Below are positions 35,322 through 44,589 of a stretch of DNA of 48,286 nt, one piece after another; the first letter of the stretch is position 1, and each line of letters opens with the position of its first letter. The notes under the pieces are model-generated. The model had not been told where the DNA came from. It did not search any database and saw only the letters and a list, made by a program, of their open reading frames with translations. Position numbers and translations under genes: made by a program. The stretch is from Clostridiales bacterium DTU074 (GTDB lineage Bacteria > Bacillota > Clostridia > Caldicoprobacterales > Caldicoprobacteraceae), in the NCBI GenBank assembly GCA_001513075.1, contig LFSE01000132.1:1-48286 (forward strand), given 5' to 3'.

Positions 35322-36536
35322 TTGAGCCTCAGCACCGCACCCCGTTCAGAACGATTGCACATTGCCATTTTAGGAAGACGAAATGTGGGAAAATCCAGCC
35401 TGATAAACGCCCTGACAGGGCAGGAGATTGCGGTGGTGTCTCCCGTGAAGGGAACCACCACCGATCCGGTGTTCAAAGCTATGGAGCTTCTGCCGCTTGG
35501 TCCGGTGGTCTTTATTGATACTGCAGGTTTGGACGATGAAGGAGACTTGGGAGAGCTTCGCAGGAAAAAAACCCTGAATGTCATAGATAAAACGGATGTT
35601 GCCATTTTGGTGGTGGATGCAAATTACGGCATAGGTGAATTTGAAGAGGATATGGTAGCCGCATTAAAAAGGAAGCAGCTCCCCGTTGTAGGTGTTGTCA
35701 ATAAGATAGATCAGATATCAATCCGCGATGAGCTTATTTCTCGATACAGCAAAAAGTGGAATATTTCTTTCATTAAGGTGTCGGCGGCAACCGGTGAGGG
35801 AATTGAGGCGCTAAGAAAGGCCATTATTGAATCGACCCCCGTTGAGGATAAGCGGGATGTAATTGTCAGGGATTTATTCTCTCCCGGAGATTTCATTGTG
35901 TTGATTACGCCGATTGATAAATCCGCCCCCAAAGGAAGGCTGATCCTCCCGCAACAGCAGGTTATCCGGGATATACTGGACGGAGGAGGAATAGCTGTAG
36001 TAACCAAGGAAGACAGGATTAAGACCACCTTGGAAGGCCTGTCGGCTAGACCTCGCTTGGCTATCACCGATTCACAGGTGTTTCATATCGCGGATACTGC
36101 AATACCCAATGATATTCCCCTGACCTCCTTTTCGATACTGTTTGCAAGGTATAAGGGTGATTTGCAGGAGCTGGTCAGGGGCGTTCGGACGGTATCGAAA
36201 CTTGAGGACGGGGATCGGGTGCTGATAGCCGAGGCTTGTACCCATCACGTGCAGGATGACGATATAGCCCGGGTTAAGATCCCGAGATGGCTGCGGCAAA
36301 AGACCGGTAGGGATTTGCGGATTGATTATGCCAGCGGAACGAGCTATCCTGAAAATTTAAAGGAATATTCACTGGTGATTCACTGCGGTGGATGCATGCT
36401 TAATCAAAGAGAGATGAAGAACCGCATTAAACAGGCTGTAGACGCTGGGGTACCCATCGTAAACTACGGTGTGTTTATCGCATACGTCCAGGGGATACTG
36501 GATAGGGCATTACAGCCCTTTGGGTATATGATTTAA
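35322..36536 (+). CDS. hydF: [FeFe]-hydrogenase H-cluster maturation GTPase HydF
   Basis: HydF is the scaffold that receives the diiron subcluster made by HydG and HydE and delivers it to the hydrogenase. A GTPase domain comes first: P-loop GRRNVGKSS (about 17-25), DTAGLDD as G3, NKID as G4. A dimerization domain follows, and then the cluster domain with CTHHV (Cys306, His308) and HCGGC (His354, Cys355, Cys358), fitting CxH...HCxxC. The best ribosome binding site, AAGGAG at 35307-35312, is nine bases before TTG 35322, so that start is used. ATG 35313 or 35301 is possible but badly spaced. The match to the known HydF layout is full-length. Confidence 0.95.
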   Translation: MSLSTAPRSERLHIAILGRRNVGKSSLINALTGQEIAVVSPVKGTTTDPVFKAMELLPLGPVVFIDTAGLDDEGDLGELRRKKTLNVIDKTDVAILVVDANYGIGEFEEDMVAALKRKQLPVVGVVNKIDQISIRDELISRYSKKWNISFIKVSAATGEGIEALRKAIIESTPVEDKRDVIVRDLFSPGDFIVLITPIDKSAPKGRLILPQQQVIRDILDGGGIAVVTKEDRIKTTLEGLSARPRLAITDSQVFHIADTAIPNDIPLTSFSILFARYKGDLQELVRGVRTVSKLEDGDRVLIAEACTHHVQDDDIARVKIPRWLRQKTGRDLRIDYASGTSYPENLKEYSLVIHCGGCMLNQREMKNRIKQAVDAGVPIVNYGVFIAYVQGILDRALQPFGYMI

Positions 36537-36672
36537 CCCGAAATACTTATCGGTTTTGCATTATGGTGTTCTTATGCGCCATATACCCGAAATATTTGGA
36601 AACATATTACGTGAGTTCAGCACCAGGTGTGGTGTTTCTACAGAAAATTATAATAAAGGGAAGTGAATTAGC

Positions 36673-38073
36673 ATGGTTAAGCAAATGCAAACAGCAGATT
36701 TTATAAATGATGAGGTCATTTACGATACCCTGGAAACGGGAAGAAATAAAACCCGTGACGAACTGGAACTGATAATCGAAAAGGGAAGGCAGGCCAGGGG
36801 TTTGAGTCTGGAAGAAACGGCAGCCCTGCTTCAGAATGAGTGCCCGGAGCTTGATGAAAAGCTTTTCAGGGCTGCCCGGGAGGTTAAGGATGCCATATAT
36901 GGTATCCGGATAGTGATGTTTGCCCCGCTTTATATCTCCAATTACTGCGTTAACAGATGTCGATACTGCGGTTATAAGTGCACAAACAAAATTGAGAGAA
37001 AAAGGCTTACAGATGACGAAATCCGCCGGGAAGTTGAACTTATTATAAATCTTGGACATAAGCGGATCGCCCTGGAAGCCGGGGAGGATGACAGAAACTG
37101 CCCCATCGACTATATTACCCATGCAATGGATGTAATTTATAATACCAGGGTTAAAAACGGACATATAAGGCGGATCAATGTGAATATTGCAGCTACTACC
37201 GTTGAAAATTACCGAAAACTGAAAGAGGCAGGGATTGGCACATATGTACTGTTTCAGGAGACCTACCATCGCGACAGTTATGCCAAGTATCATCCGGCAG
37301 GTCCCAAGAGTGACTACGATTATCATACCACCGCCATGGATCGGGCTATGGAGAGCGGTATCGACGACGTAGGCCTGGGAGTGCTGTTCGGACTATATGA
37401 CTACCGTTATGAGGTTCTGGGGCTTTTGCTGCATGCTCAGCATCTTGAAGATAAGTATGGAGTTGGCCCTCACACCATTTCGGTACCCAGGCTGAGGCCG
37501 GCAGAGGGTGTTTCCCTCGAAGAGTTCCCATATCTGGTATCAGATTACGATTTCAAGAGGATCGTTGCCATATTACGATTAGCAGTGCCCTACACCGGTA
37601 TGATCCTGTCCACGCGGGAGGCGGCAGGATTTAGGGAAGAGGTGATAAACCTGGGAATTTCGCAGATAAGCGCCGGTTCCTGCACCGATGTGGGTGGTTA
37701 CCAGCTTCATGAACAGGGAGGAAGCAAACCCCAGTTTGAGCTGGCCGATCACCGCACTCCTTTGGAGGTCTTAAAGACGTTGTGTCGCCAGGGTTATCTG
37801 CCCAGCTATTGCACCGCTTGTTACCGGGCAGGAAGAACGGGTGAACGCTTTATGAAGTATGCAAAAAGCGGAGAGATCCATAATCTGTGCTATCCCAACG
37901 CCATGCTGACTTTTAAGGAGTATCTGGAGGATTATGCTGACGAGGAATTGAAAGAACTGGGTAACAAAACCATAGAGAAAAATCTTGCCAACATTCCCAA
38001 CGACGTTATGCGTGAGAAAACGATAGAAAGGCTGAAAAGGATTGAAAACGGCGAAAGGGATCTGTTCTTCTAG
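36673..38073 (+). CDS. hydG: [FeFe]-hydrogenase maturase HydG (tyrosine lyase)
   Basis: HydG is a radical SAM enzyme that splits tyrosine to provide the CO and CN- ligands, as an Fe(CO)2CN synthon, for the H-cluster. The radical SAM [4Fe-4S] motif is CVNRCRYC (Cys92, Cys96, Cys99). The C-terminal cluster motif CxxC-22-C is present as Cys380, Cys383 and Cys406 (YCTACYRAG to HNLC), which separates HydG from ThiH. The length of 466 aa is normal. ATG follows AAAGGGAAGTG. The gene lies 136 bases after hydF, and that spacer shows no terminator with a T run. All residues known to matter in the family appear intact. Confidence 0.96.
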   Translation: MVKQMQTADFINDEVIYDTLETGRNKTRDELELIIEKGRQARGLSLEETAALLQNECPELDEKLFRAAREVKDAIYGIRIVMFAPLYISNYCVNRCRYCGYKCTNKIERKRLTDDEIRREVELIINLGHKRIALEAGEDDRNCPIDYITHAMDVIYNTRVKNGHIRRINVNIAATTVENYRKLKEAGIGTYVLFQETYHRDSYAKYHPAGPKSDYDYHTTAMDRAMESGIDDVGLGVLFGLYDYRYEVLGLLLHAQHLEDKYGVGPHTISVPRLRPAEGVSLEEFPYLVSDYDFKRIVAILRLAVPYTGMILSTREAAGFREEVINLGISQISAGSCTDVGGYQLHEQGGSKPQFELADHRTPLEVLKTLCRQGYLPSYCTACYRAGRTGERFMKYAKSGEIHNLCYPNAMLTFKEYLEDYADEELKELGNKTIEKNLANIPNDVMREKTIERLKRIENGERDLFF

Positions 38074-38154
38074 ATATATAAATAGACCATATGTTTTTAG
38101 GGGATCAAAAGTATTTTTAAGGAAGTTCTACCGTCTGTAACACTGCTTTTCCTT

Positions 38155-38184
38155 TTGTTGGAGAGTATTGTTTGGGATTATAAT
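38155..38184 (+). promoter_or_regulatory. Possible internal promoter before hydE
   Basis: TTGTTG (38155-38160) and TATAAT (38179-38184) are 18 bases apart in the 156-base gap between hydG and hydE. The -35 is weak. It could give extra hydE transcript. Confidence 0.35.
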
Positions 38185-38229
38185 AGCAATTATGAGTGAA
38201 GCTAAAGAGCGGTATTTTAAGGAGGTTGT

Positions 38230-39300
38230 ATGAGCATCGACGTGGATAGGTTGGATTTGCTGCTGCAAAAATTGTATAACACCAATGAACTTGCCAGGGA
38301 AGAAATCCTTTATCTGCTGGAGAATCTGGATCAGGCTTATACCGAAAAGCTGTTTGAATATGCGCGAAAAACTCGCGAGCGGTACTACGGAAACAGGGTC
38401 TTTATGCGAGGGCTTATCGAGTTTTCGAATATATGCCGCATGAACTGCCTGTACTGCGGTATCCGCAGGGATAACAGAAAGGCACAGCGTTATCGCCTGA
38501 CCCCTCAAGAGATTATCGAATGCTGTCGGGAGGGTTATGCCCTTGGATACAGAACCTTTGTACTGCAAAGCGGAGAGGATCCCTGGTATACTGTGGAGAG
38601 ATTGACCGGCGTGATTTCAGATATTAAAAGATTGTTCCCGGATGTAGCCGTTACCCTGTCCGTTGGTGAAAGGCCGGAAGAGGAGTACCGAGCATTCTTT
38701 GAAGCGGGGGCCGATCGGTATCTGCTTCGGCACGAGACGGCCTCCCGAACTCTCTATGAAAGCCTTCATCCCGGAGCGAGCTTTGATAACCGAAGGAACT
38801 GCCTTTATGTGCTTAAAGCCATAGGATATCAGGTGGGTGCCGGCTTTATGGTGGGGCTGCCCGGACAGACCAAAGAGGATCTGGTGGAGGATCTGCTATT
38901 TCTTAAAGAGCTTGAACCCCATATGATAGGTATCGGGCCGTTTATCCCGCATAAAGAAACTCCTCTTGGCAATGAAAAAGGCGGAACGGTAGAGGATACA
39001 TTGATTATGTTGGCCCTTACCCGTTTGCTGGTGCCGGACTGCCTGCTGCCGGCTACCACCGCAATGGGAACGCTGCATCCCAAAGGAAGGGAGCTGGCTC
39101 TTATGGCCGGTGCCAATGTGGTTATGCCAAACTTGTCCCCCGTTTGGGCCAGGCCTAAATATGAGCTGTACCAGAACAAGATTTGCACAGGTGATGAGGC
39201 CGCCCATTGCAGAAACTGTATTGAAAGGCGGATCAATTCGGTTGGCATGGAAGTGGATATGGGGCGGGGAGATCATCTTTATTTTAAATATATCGCATAA
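38230..39300 (+). CDS. hydE: [FeFe]-hydrogenase maturase HydE
   Basis: HydE is a radical SAM enzyme that processes the HydG product on the way to the diiron subcluster with its dithiomethylamine bridge. The [4Fe-4S] motif is CRMNCLYC (Cys69, Cys73, Cys76). The TIM barrel strands VLQSGEDPWY, FMVGLPGQT and GIGPFIPH are as expected. At 356 aa it is of family length. ATG follows AAGGAGG with ideal spacing. Biotin synthase and PylB are related folds, but the hydF-hydG context makes HydE clear. The structural hydrogenase gene is not in the window, so it must be encoded elsewhere. Confidence 0.95.
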   Translation: MSIDVDRLDLLLQKLYNTNELAREEILYLLENLDQAYTEKLFEYARKTRERYYGNRVFMRGLIEFSNICRMNCLYCGIRRDNRKAQRYRLTPQEIIECCREGYALGYRTFVLQSGEDPWYTVERLTGVISDIKRLFPDVAVTLSVGERPEEEYRAFFEAGADRYLLRHETASRTLYESLHPGASFDNRRNCLYVLKAIGYQVGAGFMVGLPGQTKEDLVEDLLFLKELEPHMIGIGPFIPHKETPLGNEKGGTVEDTLIMLALTRLLVPDCLLPATTAMGTLHPKGRELALMAGANVVMPNLSPVWARPKYELYQNKICTGDEAAHCRNCIERRINSVGMEVDMGRGDHLYFKYIA

Positions 39301-39316
39301 AGGATAAAATATGTGA

Positions 39317-40327
39317 TTGTCGGATGATAATATAAATGGTATATATATTTTTGGGGAGCATATAGCGCATGAGGAAGTACAGGGAATGAATTTGCGGGGG
39401 TATATTCAATTGGTAAAAGACGCTGTAGGTCCGAATAAAATAAATAAAGGTGTTTTTATACGTAAAGAAAAATTTTTGGAAAATACGACTTTATTTCGAT
39501 GCCCCATATGCAAGAATGCTATAACAACCTGTGGTTTAAACAGCATCGTTTGTTTAAAGGGACATTGTTTTGATATAGCAAGAACTGGATATTTAAACTT
39601 TTTGCAACGAACCGTCAAAACCGAATATGATGAAGAGCTGTTTTCTTCCAGGAATATAGTCAGCGAAAAAGGATTCTTCGATCCCATGCTGAGATGCATT
39701 GGCGATATGATTATAAAGAACCTTGCAGAAGCCGGTAACAGGAATGTTATAATACTGGATGCCGGCTGCGGCGAGGGCTCCCATCTGGGTAAAATCATAA
39801 ATGATTTACAAAGCAAGAGTGCCGGGAAGGTACAGGGTGTGGGAATTGATATCTCAAAAGAAGGAATAATAATGGCTTCAAAGGCTTATTCCGATATTAT
39901 ATGGTGTGTGGCTGATCTGGCAAATCTCCCACTAATGAACCAACGGTTTGATGTTATTATTAATATTCTCTCGCCTTCCAACTATGAGGAATTCACCAGG
40001 GTGCTAAGAGATGACGGCATTCTTATAAAAGTTGTACCCGGCAGTAATTATCTAAAAGAATTAAGAGATATATTCTATGATGTAAATAAGCAGGATTGTT
40101 CAAATCATAAAGTTATAGATCACTACAGTCGAAATTTCAGAGTATTGGATATCCAAACGGTAAAGTATAATAAAACAGTTGACAGGGATGAACTCTTGCA
40201 TATTATGGCAATGACTCCCCTGTCCTGGAGAACCACAAATGAAAGAAAGGTGCGAGCCCGTAATGCCGGGATAAACTGTATAACCATGGATTTTACCGTT
40301 ATAAAGGGTATAAAAAAAGGGAGGTAA
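39317..40327 (+). CDS. rlmA: RlmA-like 23S rRNA (guanine-N1)-methyltransferase
   Basis: RlmA-type enzymes methylate N1 of a guanine in hairpin 35 of 23S rRNA (G745 or G748). The zinc knuckle is LFRCPICK (Cys62, Cys65) with a second pair around VCLKGHCFD; GYLNFL follows, as in the family. The SAM-binding motif is LDAGCGEGSH (about 147-156). The family usually begins about ten residues before the CPIC motif, so the first 50 residues here are extra. TTG 39317 has only a distant AAAGGA, while ATG 39388 (behind AGGGA) would shorten the protein by 23 residues. The start is therefore uncertain. The stop lies inside the terminator hairpin at 40313. Confidence 0.8.
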   Translation: MSDDNINGIYIFGEHIAHEEVQGMNLRGYIQLVKDAVGPNKINKGVFIRKEKFLENTTLFRCPICKNAITTCGLNSIVCLKGHCFDIARTGYLNFLQRTVKTEYDEELFSSRNIVSEKGFFDPMLRCIGDMIIKNLAEAGNRNVIILDAGCGEGSHLGKIINDLQSKSAGKVQGVGIDISKEGIIMASKAYSDIIWCVADLANLPLMNQRFDVIINILSPSNYEEFTRVLRDDGILIKVVPGSNYLKELRDIFYDVNKQDCSNHKVIDHYSRNFRVLDIQTVKYNKTVDRDELLHIMAMTPLSWRTTNERKVRARNAGINCITMDFTVIKGIKKGR

Positions 40328-40340
40328 GACCTCCCTTTTT
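40313..40340. terminator. Bidirectional intrinsic terminator between rlmA and wrbA
   Basis: A run of A, the arms GGGAGGT/ACCTCCC with an AAG loop, and a run of T make a hairpin that ends transcription from both sides. The rlmA stop is in the loop and the wrbA stop is in the T run. Confidence 0.9.
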
Positions 40341-40953
40341 ACTTGCTCATGCCTTCCTTTATCCAGCCGGCAACCTGGACAGTGCGTTTCACCTGGTGGA
40401 ATACTGCATCTTTTACGTCCTCTACCATTTTGCCGTCCTCTCCTTGTGTAACCGAAGTTCCGTATGGGTTGCCACCTGCCGCAAAAATGGAATCATCGGT
40501 GTATCCGGGCGGAACGATAATGGCTCCCCAGTGCATCATAACTGTATATATCTCCTTGACGGTACCTTCCTGTCCGCCGTGGGGATTTTGTGCCGATGCC
40601 ATGGCACTGACCACTTTATTTGTAAGCTTTCCTTGGGCCCACAGTCCACCCTGCTCGTCAATAAACTGCTTCATCTGTGAAGGCATCGTTCCAAAACGCG
40701 TTGGAACGCTGAAAATAATGGCATCTGCCCATTCCAGATCCTCAGAACTTGCCTCTTTGATATCCTTTGTTGCTTCAATTGTTGCCTTCCATGCAGGAAC
40801 ACCCTCTATTACCGACTCGGGTGCCAGCTCGCGAACCTTGAGAATGCGCACTTCGGCACCTGCTTCCCTTCCTGCTTCGCTAGCCCATTGTGCAAGTTGA
40901 TAGTTAGTACCTGACATGCTGTAAAAGATAACGGCCAGTTTGACCTTTTCCAT
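40339..40953 (-). CDS. wrbA: NAD(P)H:quinone oxidoreductase / flavodoxin-like WrbA
   Basis: WrbA proteins are FMN-containing, multimeric enzymes that reduce quinones by two electrons and protect against oxidative stress. The 204-aa product has the FMN phosphate loop SMSGTNYQLA (12-21), the isoalloxazine-binding PTRFGTMPSQMKQFID (about 83-98) and the WrbA-typical GTVKEIYTVMMHWGAIIVP. Length and order fit the family closely. On the minus strand the ATG follows AAGGGGGG. It is one of only two minus-strand loci in the window. A TATAAT-like -10 lies about 100 bases upstream on that strand, but no clear -35 is present. Confidence 0.93.
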   Translation of the reverse strand: MEKVKLAVIFYSMSGTNYQLAQWASEAGREAGAEVRILKVRELAPESVIEGVPAWKATIEATKDIKEASSEDLEWADAIIFSVPTRFGTMPSQMKQFIDEQGGLWAQGKLTNKVVSAMASAQNPHGGQEGTVKEIYTVMMHWGAIIVPPGYTDDSIFAAGGNPYGTSVTQGEDGKMVEDVKDAVFHQVKRTVQVAGWIKEGMSK

Positions 40954-40965
40954 ATGTAACCCCCC

Positions 40966-40993
40966 TTGACATATTTCCGGATTACTCTAATAT
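40966..40993 (+). promoter_or_regulatory. Possible promoter reading toward the GH106-like gene
   Basis: TTGACA (40966-40971) and TAATAT (40988-40993) are 16 bases apart on the + strand, within the wrbA upstream region. If active it would give a leader of about 330 bases. The rest of the gap 40954-41331 is very AT-rich with no recognised element. Confidence 0.3.
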
Positions 40994-41331
40994 TTTTGCA
41001 TTTTTATTTAAAACCATCCATATCCTGTGTTCATTTTGTCCTTATCTATTATATAAGCAAATAGTGCATACATTAAACAAATTAAACAAAAAAGGTACTG
41101 TTTTCCTGTTCGGTATTACTGGTGATTATTTGAATATTTTTAGTTGGGTATTTGTCATAGCTTCATGAAATTACCGCAAAAATTTTTGAAGTTTTATTTT
41201 TTTATTTTCTGTGATATCATTTATTCATGCAGCCTGTTATTTGTTTCATATACATTTCTTATTACGGCATAAGCAAGGACTGGCATAGCAAATCGGCAAA
41301 CTCATATTAGCTGGCGGAAGGAGGGTTATGC

Positions 41332-44300
41332 ATGTTTAAATACGAAAAATATAAGACTTGTGATAACGAATACCGGTCTGCTCCTTTCTGGTCATGGAAT
41401 GATAAACTGGAAAAAGATGAATTAATCCGTCAAATTCACGAGATGCATGAACAGGGAATAGGTGGTTTTTTTATGCATCCCAGGGGTGGTTTGGCCGACG
41501 AATACCTTGGTGAAAGTTTTATGGAAGCCGTTAAAGCCTGTGTGGAGGAAGCGGAGAAGCTGGGCATGAAAGCATGGTTGTACGATGAAGACAGGTTTCC
41601 CAGCGGGTATGCAGCAGGTATGGTGACCAAAGAAAATCCTGATTATGCCGCAGGGGTGCTTGAGATGGAGAAGCTGCCCAGTACCCAACTGAAGAATGAT
41701 GGGGATATAGTAAAGGCATACCTGTGCTGTGGAGAAGGGAGCTTTAAACAGATTGATAAACCGGCTGGGCCGGATATTTCGGATGCTGAGCGGGATATAG
41801 TAATATTTAGGATCAAAAAAGTTTCCAGGCATCCGGGATTTGATAATCAACCCTATACGGATCTCTGCAACAAAGAAGCGGTGGATGCTTTTATAAGAAT
41901 AACCTATGAGGCATACAAGAAGACGGTAGGCATGTACTTTGGCACCGTGATACCGGGTATATTTACGGACGAACCCAGCTTTTATCCCGGGGAAAGGGGC
42001 AGATACAGGTTGCCATGGCCTGCCGGCTTTGATGCTGAGTTCAGGAGAAAAAAAGGTTATGATATAATGGAGCACTTTCCGGAGCTGTTTTTCGATACAG
42101 GAAATTACAGGAAAACGCGATTTGATTTTTGGGATGTTCTTTCAGCCATGTTTGTCGAGGCTTTTACCAAAAATATATACGAATGGTGTGAAGAAAACGG
42201 TCTCCAGTTTACAGGGCATTTCTGGGAGCATGTCTTTCCCAATCCGTTATATACCGGCAGTGTGATGCCCAACTATGAGTTCATGCAGGTTCCAGGTATA
42301 GATATGCTCTTTAACACAGAGGAGGAAAGGGAGCAGTTTGGAAATGTGCTTATTGTGAAGGAAGTTTCCAGCGTTGCCAATCAGTTGGGGCGGGAAAGAG
42401 TAATGTCCGAGACATACGGGGCATCCGGCTGGGAACTAAATTTTGCCGATCAAAAAAGGGTGGCCGACTGGCAGTTTGCCTTGGGTATTAATCTGGTATG
42501 CCAGCATCTTGTGCTATATTCCCTCAAAGGCTATCGAAAGAGGGATTTCCCGCTGTCTTTTATGGATCACCAGCCATGGTGGAAATATTACAGAATACTG
42601 GGGGATTATATAGGCCGGCTGTCATACATAATGTCCCAGGGGGATTTTGTGGGAGATGTGCTGGTGCTCCACCCTGCAAGTTCCACTTGGGCCGAGTTTA
42701 GTCCGAATAAACAGGGGAACAGCTTGCTTGAAGAGATAGAGAAGTCGGTAAAGTCTTTGGTAAAAACCCTCTGTGAAATTCAGTGTCCCTTTGATCTGGG
42801 TGACGATGTGATAATTCAGCGCCACGGCAGGGTTGTGGGAGATCGGTTTATCATAGGAAAGATGGCTTATCGCACGGTGATAGTGCCTTCCATGACAGTT
42901 ATGCGATCTTCCAGCTATGAACTGCTGAGGCAATTTGCCCAAGGTGGCGGCAGGATTATCGTCACCGGCATCACGCCTTCCTATTTGGATGGGCAGGAGA
43001 GTCAGGAGCTGAGGGAATTTTTTAAAAGCAATTTGGTGGTCAGAATTGCCCCTGGGCGGCAATCGCTTAAAAAAGCATTGAACGATATGGGCAATACCCT
43101 TATCCATATTGAAGACATAAGCGGTAAGGAACCCCATAATATATACTGTCATGTAAGGAAATGCAATGGTACAAAGGTTATTTTTCTGTGCAATATAAGC
43201 AGGGAAGAATCTTATAATGTTCGTTTGAGGCTGGATGGACAGCATTACATTGAGGAATGGGATCCCGTCAGCGGAGAAAAAAGCGTGCTTGTCCCTTATG
43301 AGCATGACGGTGGGATTTATATTGATCTGGTGTTTGAGCCCGTAGGCTCTCATCTTTTGGTCATAAATGCCGATATGAAAGGGCTCTTATCCTACGAGCG
43401 TCCCGGTAGTGGGAAGAGTGTTGATTTAATAAACCTATCCGAATGGAGTGGCAGGAGGACCGAATATAACGCATTAACTATCAACAGGTGCAGCATATCC
43501 CTTGACGGTGGTGCCTGGGAAGCAGAAGATAACGTACTACTTATAGATGACGAATTAAAGGATAGATTGGGGTTTGAAAGAGCCCATATATTCTCCCGTC
43601 AGCCATGGATGTACTCCTGTGAAGAGAGGAACAGAGTTTATTCGGTAAAGGCTAAATATGTTTTTTACACCGGTGAACGGATATCGGGAGAAGTATTTGC
43701 CGCCATTGAATCTCCGGATGTGTTCAATGTTTATGTGAATGGCAGGGAGGTAAGACCAACGGGCAGGACATATAAGGATCGGGCATTTGTCATGTATGAT
43801 ATTAAGGAGGCTCTGCTGCCGGGAAGGAACGAGATTATTCTGGATACCGACAAATATGGACAGCTGGTAAGTCTGGAGAGCATATATATAGTGGGAGATT
43901 TTAAACTGGCAAAGGATTCCCGGGGCTTTGTTCTCCATAATGAGGATGGGGACATAATGCCTGGGGACTGGACGCTGCTGGGATATCCGTATTATTCAGG
44001 CAGTGTCAGATACTCAGCCGAGTTTGAAATTGCTGTTGACGGTGATGACAGCCGTGTTGAAATTGAACTGGGGGATTTCTGGGGGGCTGTAAGCCGGGTT
44101 ATTGTGAATGGCAATGAGGCTTCCATACTGGGTTGGAAACCTTACAGGGTTGATATAACCAAATATATACAGGACGGCAGGAACAGCGTTGAAGTGGAGG
44201 TGGTTAACTCCCTGCAAAACCTGCTGGGGCCGCACCATTATTTGCCGATGGAGGGGTTGGTGACCCCCGGCTCATTTTATTGCAAGGAGGACGTGAAATT

Positions 44301-44355
44301 CGATAAGAGCGGGTTTAGCGGGGAAGCCGTTATAAGAGTATATAAGGGAGAGTAG
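41332..44355 (+). CDS. Glycoside hydrolase, GH106-like (putative alpha-L-rhamnosidase)
   Basis: The 1007-aa protein opens with APFWSWNDKLEKDELIRQIH, then GIGGFFMHPRGGL and AWLYDEDRFPSG, the N-terminal barrel pattern of GH106 and allied families. Acidic candidates for catalysis lie in IFTDEPSF (about 210-217) and VMSETYGASGWE (about 356-367). The C-terminal third is beta-sandwich and carbohydrate-binding-like. No signal peptide is seen, so the enzyme is probably cytoplasmic and would act on imported oligosaccharides. ATG 41332 follows GGAAGGAGG. It is separated from the GH38 gene by 39 kb, and no transporter lies next to it. Specificity for rhamnose is inferred from family resemblance only. 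Confidence 0.75.
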   Translation: MFKYEKYKTCDNEYRSAPFWSWNDKLEKDELIRQIHEMHEQGIGGFFMHPRGGLADEYLGESFMEAVKACVEEAEKLGMKAWLYDEDRFPSGYAAGMVTKENPDYAAGVLEMEKLPSTQLKNDGDIVKAYLCCGEGSFKQIDKPAGPDISDAERDIVIFRIKKVSRHPGFDNQPYTDLCNKEAVDAFIRITYEAYKKTVGMYFGTVIPGIFTDEPSFYPGERGRYRLPWPAGFDAEFRRKKGYDIMEHFPELFFDTGNYRKTRFDFWDVLSAMFVEAFTKNIYEWCEENGLQFTGHFWEHVFPNPLYTGSVMPNYEFMQVPGIDMLFNTEEEREQFGNVLIVKEVSSVANQLGRERVMSETYGASGWELNFADQKRVADWQFALGINLVCQHLVLYSLKGYRKRDFPLSFMDHQPWWKYYRILGDYIGRLSYIMSQGDFVGDVLVLHPASSTWAEFSPNKQGNSLLEEIEKSVKSLVKTLCEIQCPFDLGDDVIIQRHGRVVGDRFIIGKMAYRTVIVPSMTVMRSSSYELLRQFAQGGGRIIVTGITPSYLDGQESQELREFFKSNLVVRIAPGRQSLKKALNDMGNTLIHIEDISGKEPHNIYCHVRKCNGTKVIFLCNISREESYNVRLRLDGQHYIEEWDPVSGEKSVLVPYEHDGGIYIDLVFEPVGSHLLVINADMKGLLSYERPGSGKSVDLINLSEWSGRRTEYNALTINRCSISLDGGAWEAEDNVLLIDDELKDRLGFERAHIFSRQPWMYSCEERNRVYSVKAKYVFYTGERISGEVFAAIESPDVFNVYVNGREVRPTGRTYKDRAFVMYDIKEALLPGRNEIILDTDKYGQLVSLESIYIVGDFKLAKDSRGFVLHNEDGDIMPGDWTLLGYPYYSGSVRYSAEFEIAVDGDDSRVEIELGDFWGAVSRVIVNGNEASILGWKPYRVDITKYIQDGRNSVEVEVVNSLQNLLGPHHYLPMEGLVTPGSFYCKEDVKFDKSGFSGEAVIRVYKGE

Positions 44356-44589
44356 GAGGCATCAGGGCTGTTCGTTATCCTGCTTAGCTGTAACGGGGTT
44401 GTCTTTCAAATTCCCCGCTATGGTCTGCAGCTTTTTGGCAGCACATTTATGTCTGGAGTTTCCCTTTTACAAGAATGCACTGGAAATCGCAAGATATGGC
44501 ATGGATGGAGATAGTCTGGTAACTATATAATGATTATTTGTGATGAATTAGTCTATGAAGTAAAAACTATGGGATAAAGGAGTCAGGAT

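Noticed and set aside
35068-35325. 85-codon frame across the hydF leader
   Set aside because: It starts with TTG without a ribosome binding site, has atypical composition and overlaps the stable hairpin at 35143-35174.
36607-37326. 239-codon minus-strand frame over hydG
   Set aside because: It is the antisense shadow of hydG, with no recognisable domain.
44356-44589. Open frame over the gap before the HyuA-like gene, ending LEIARYGMDGDSLVTI
   Set aside because: It overlaps the end of the GH106-like gene in another frame, has no start signal and resembles no known protein.
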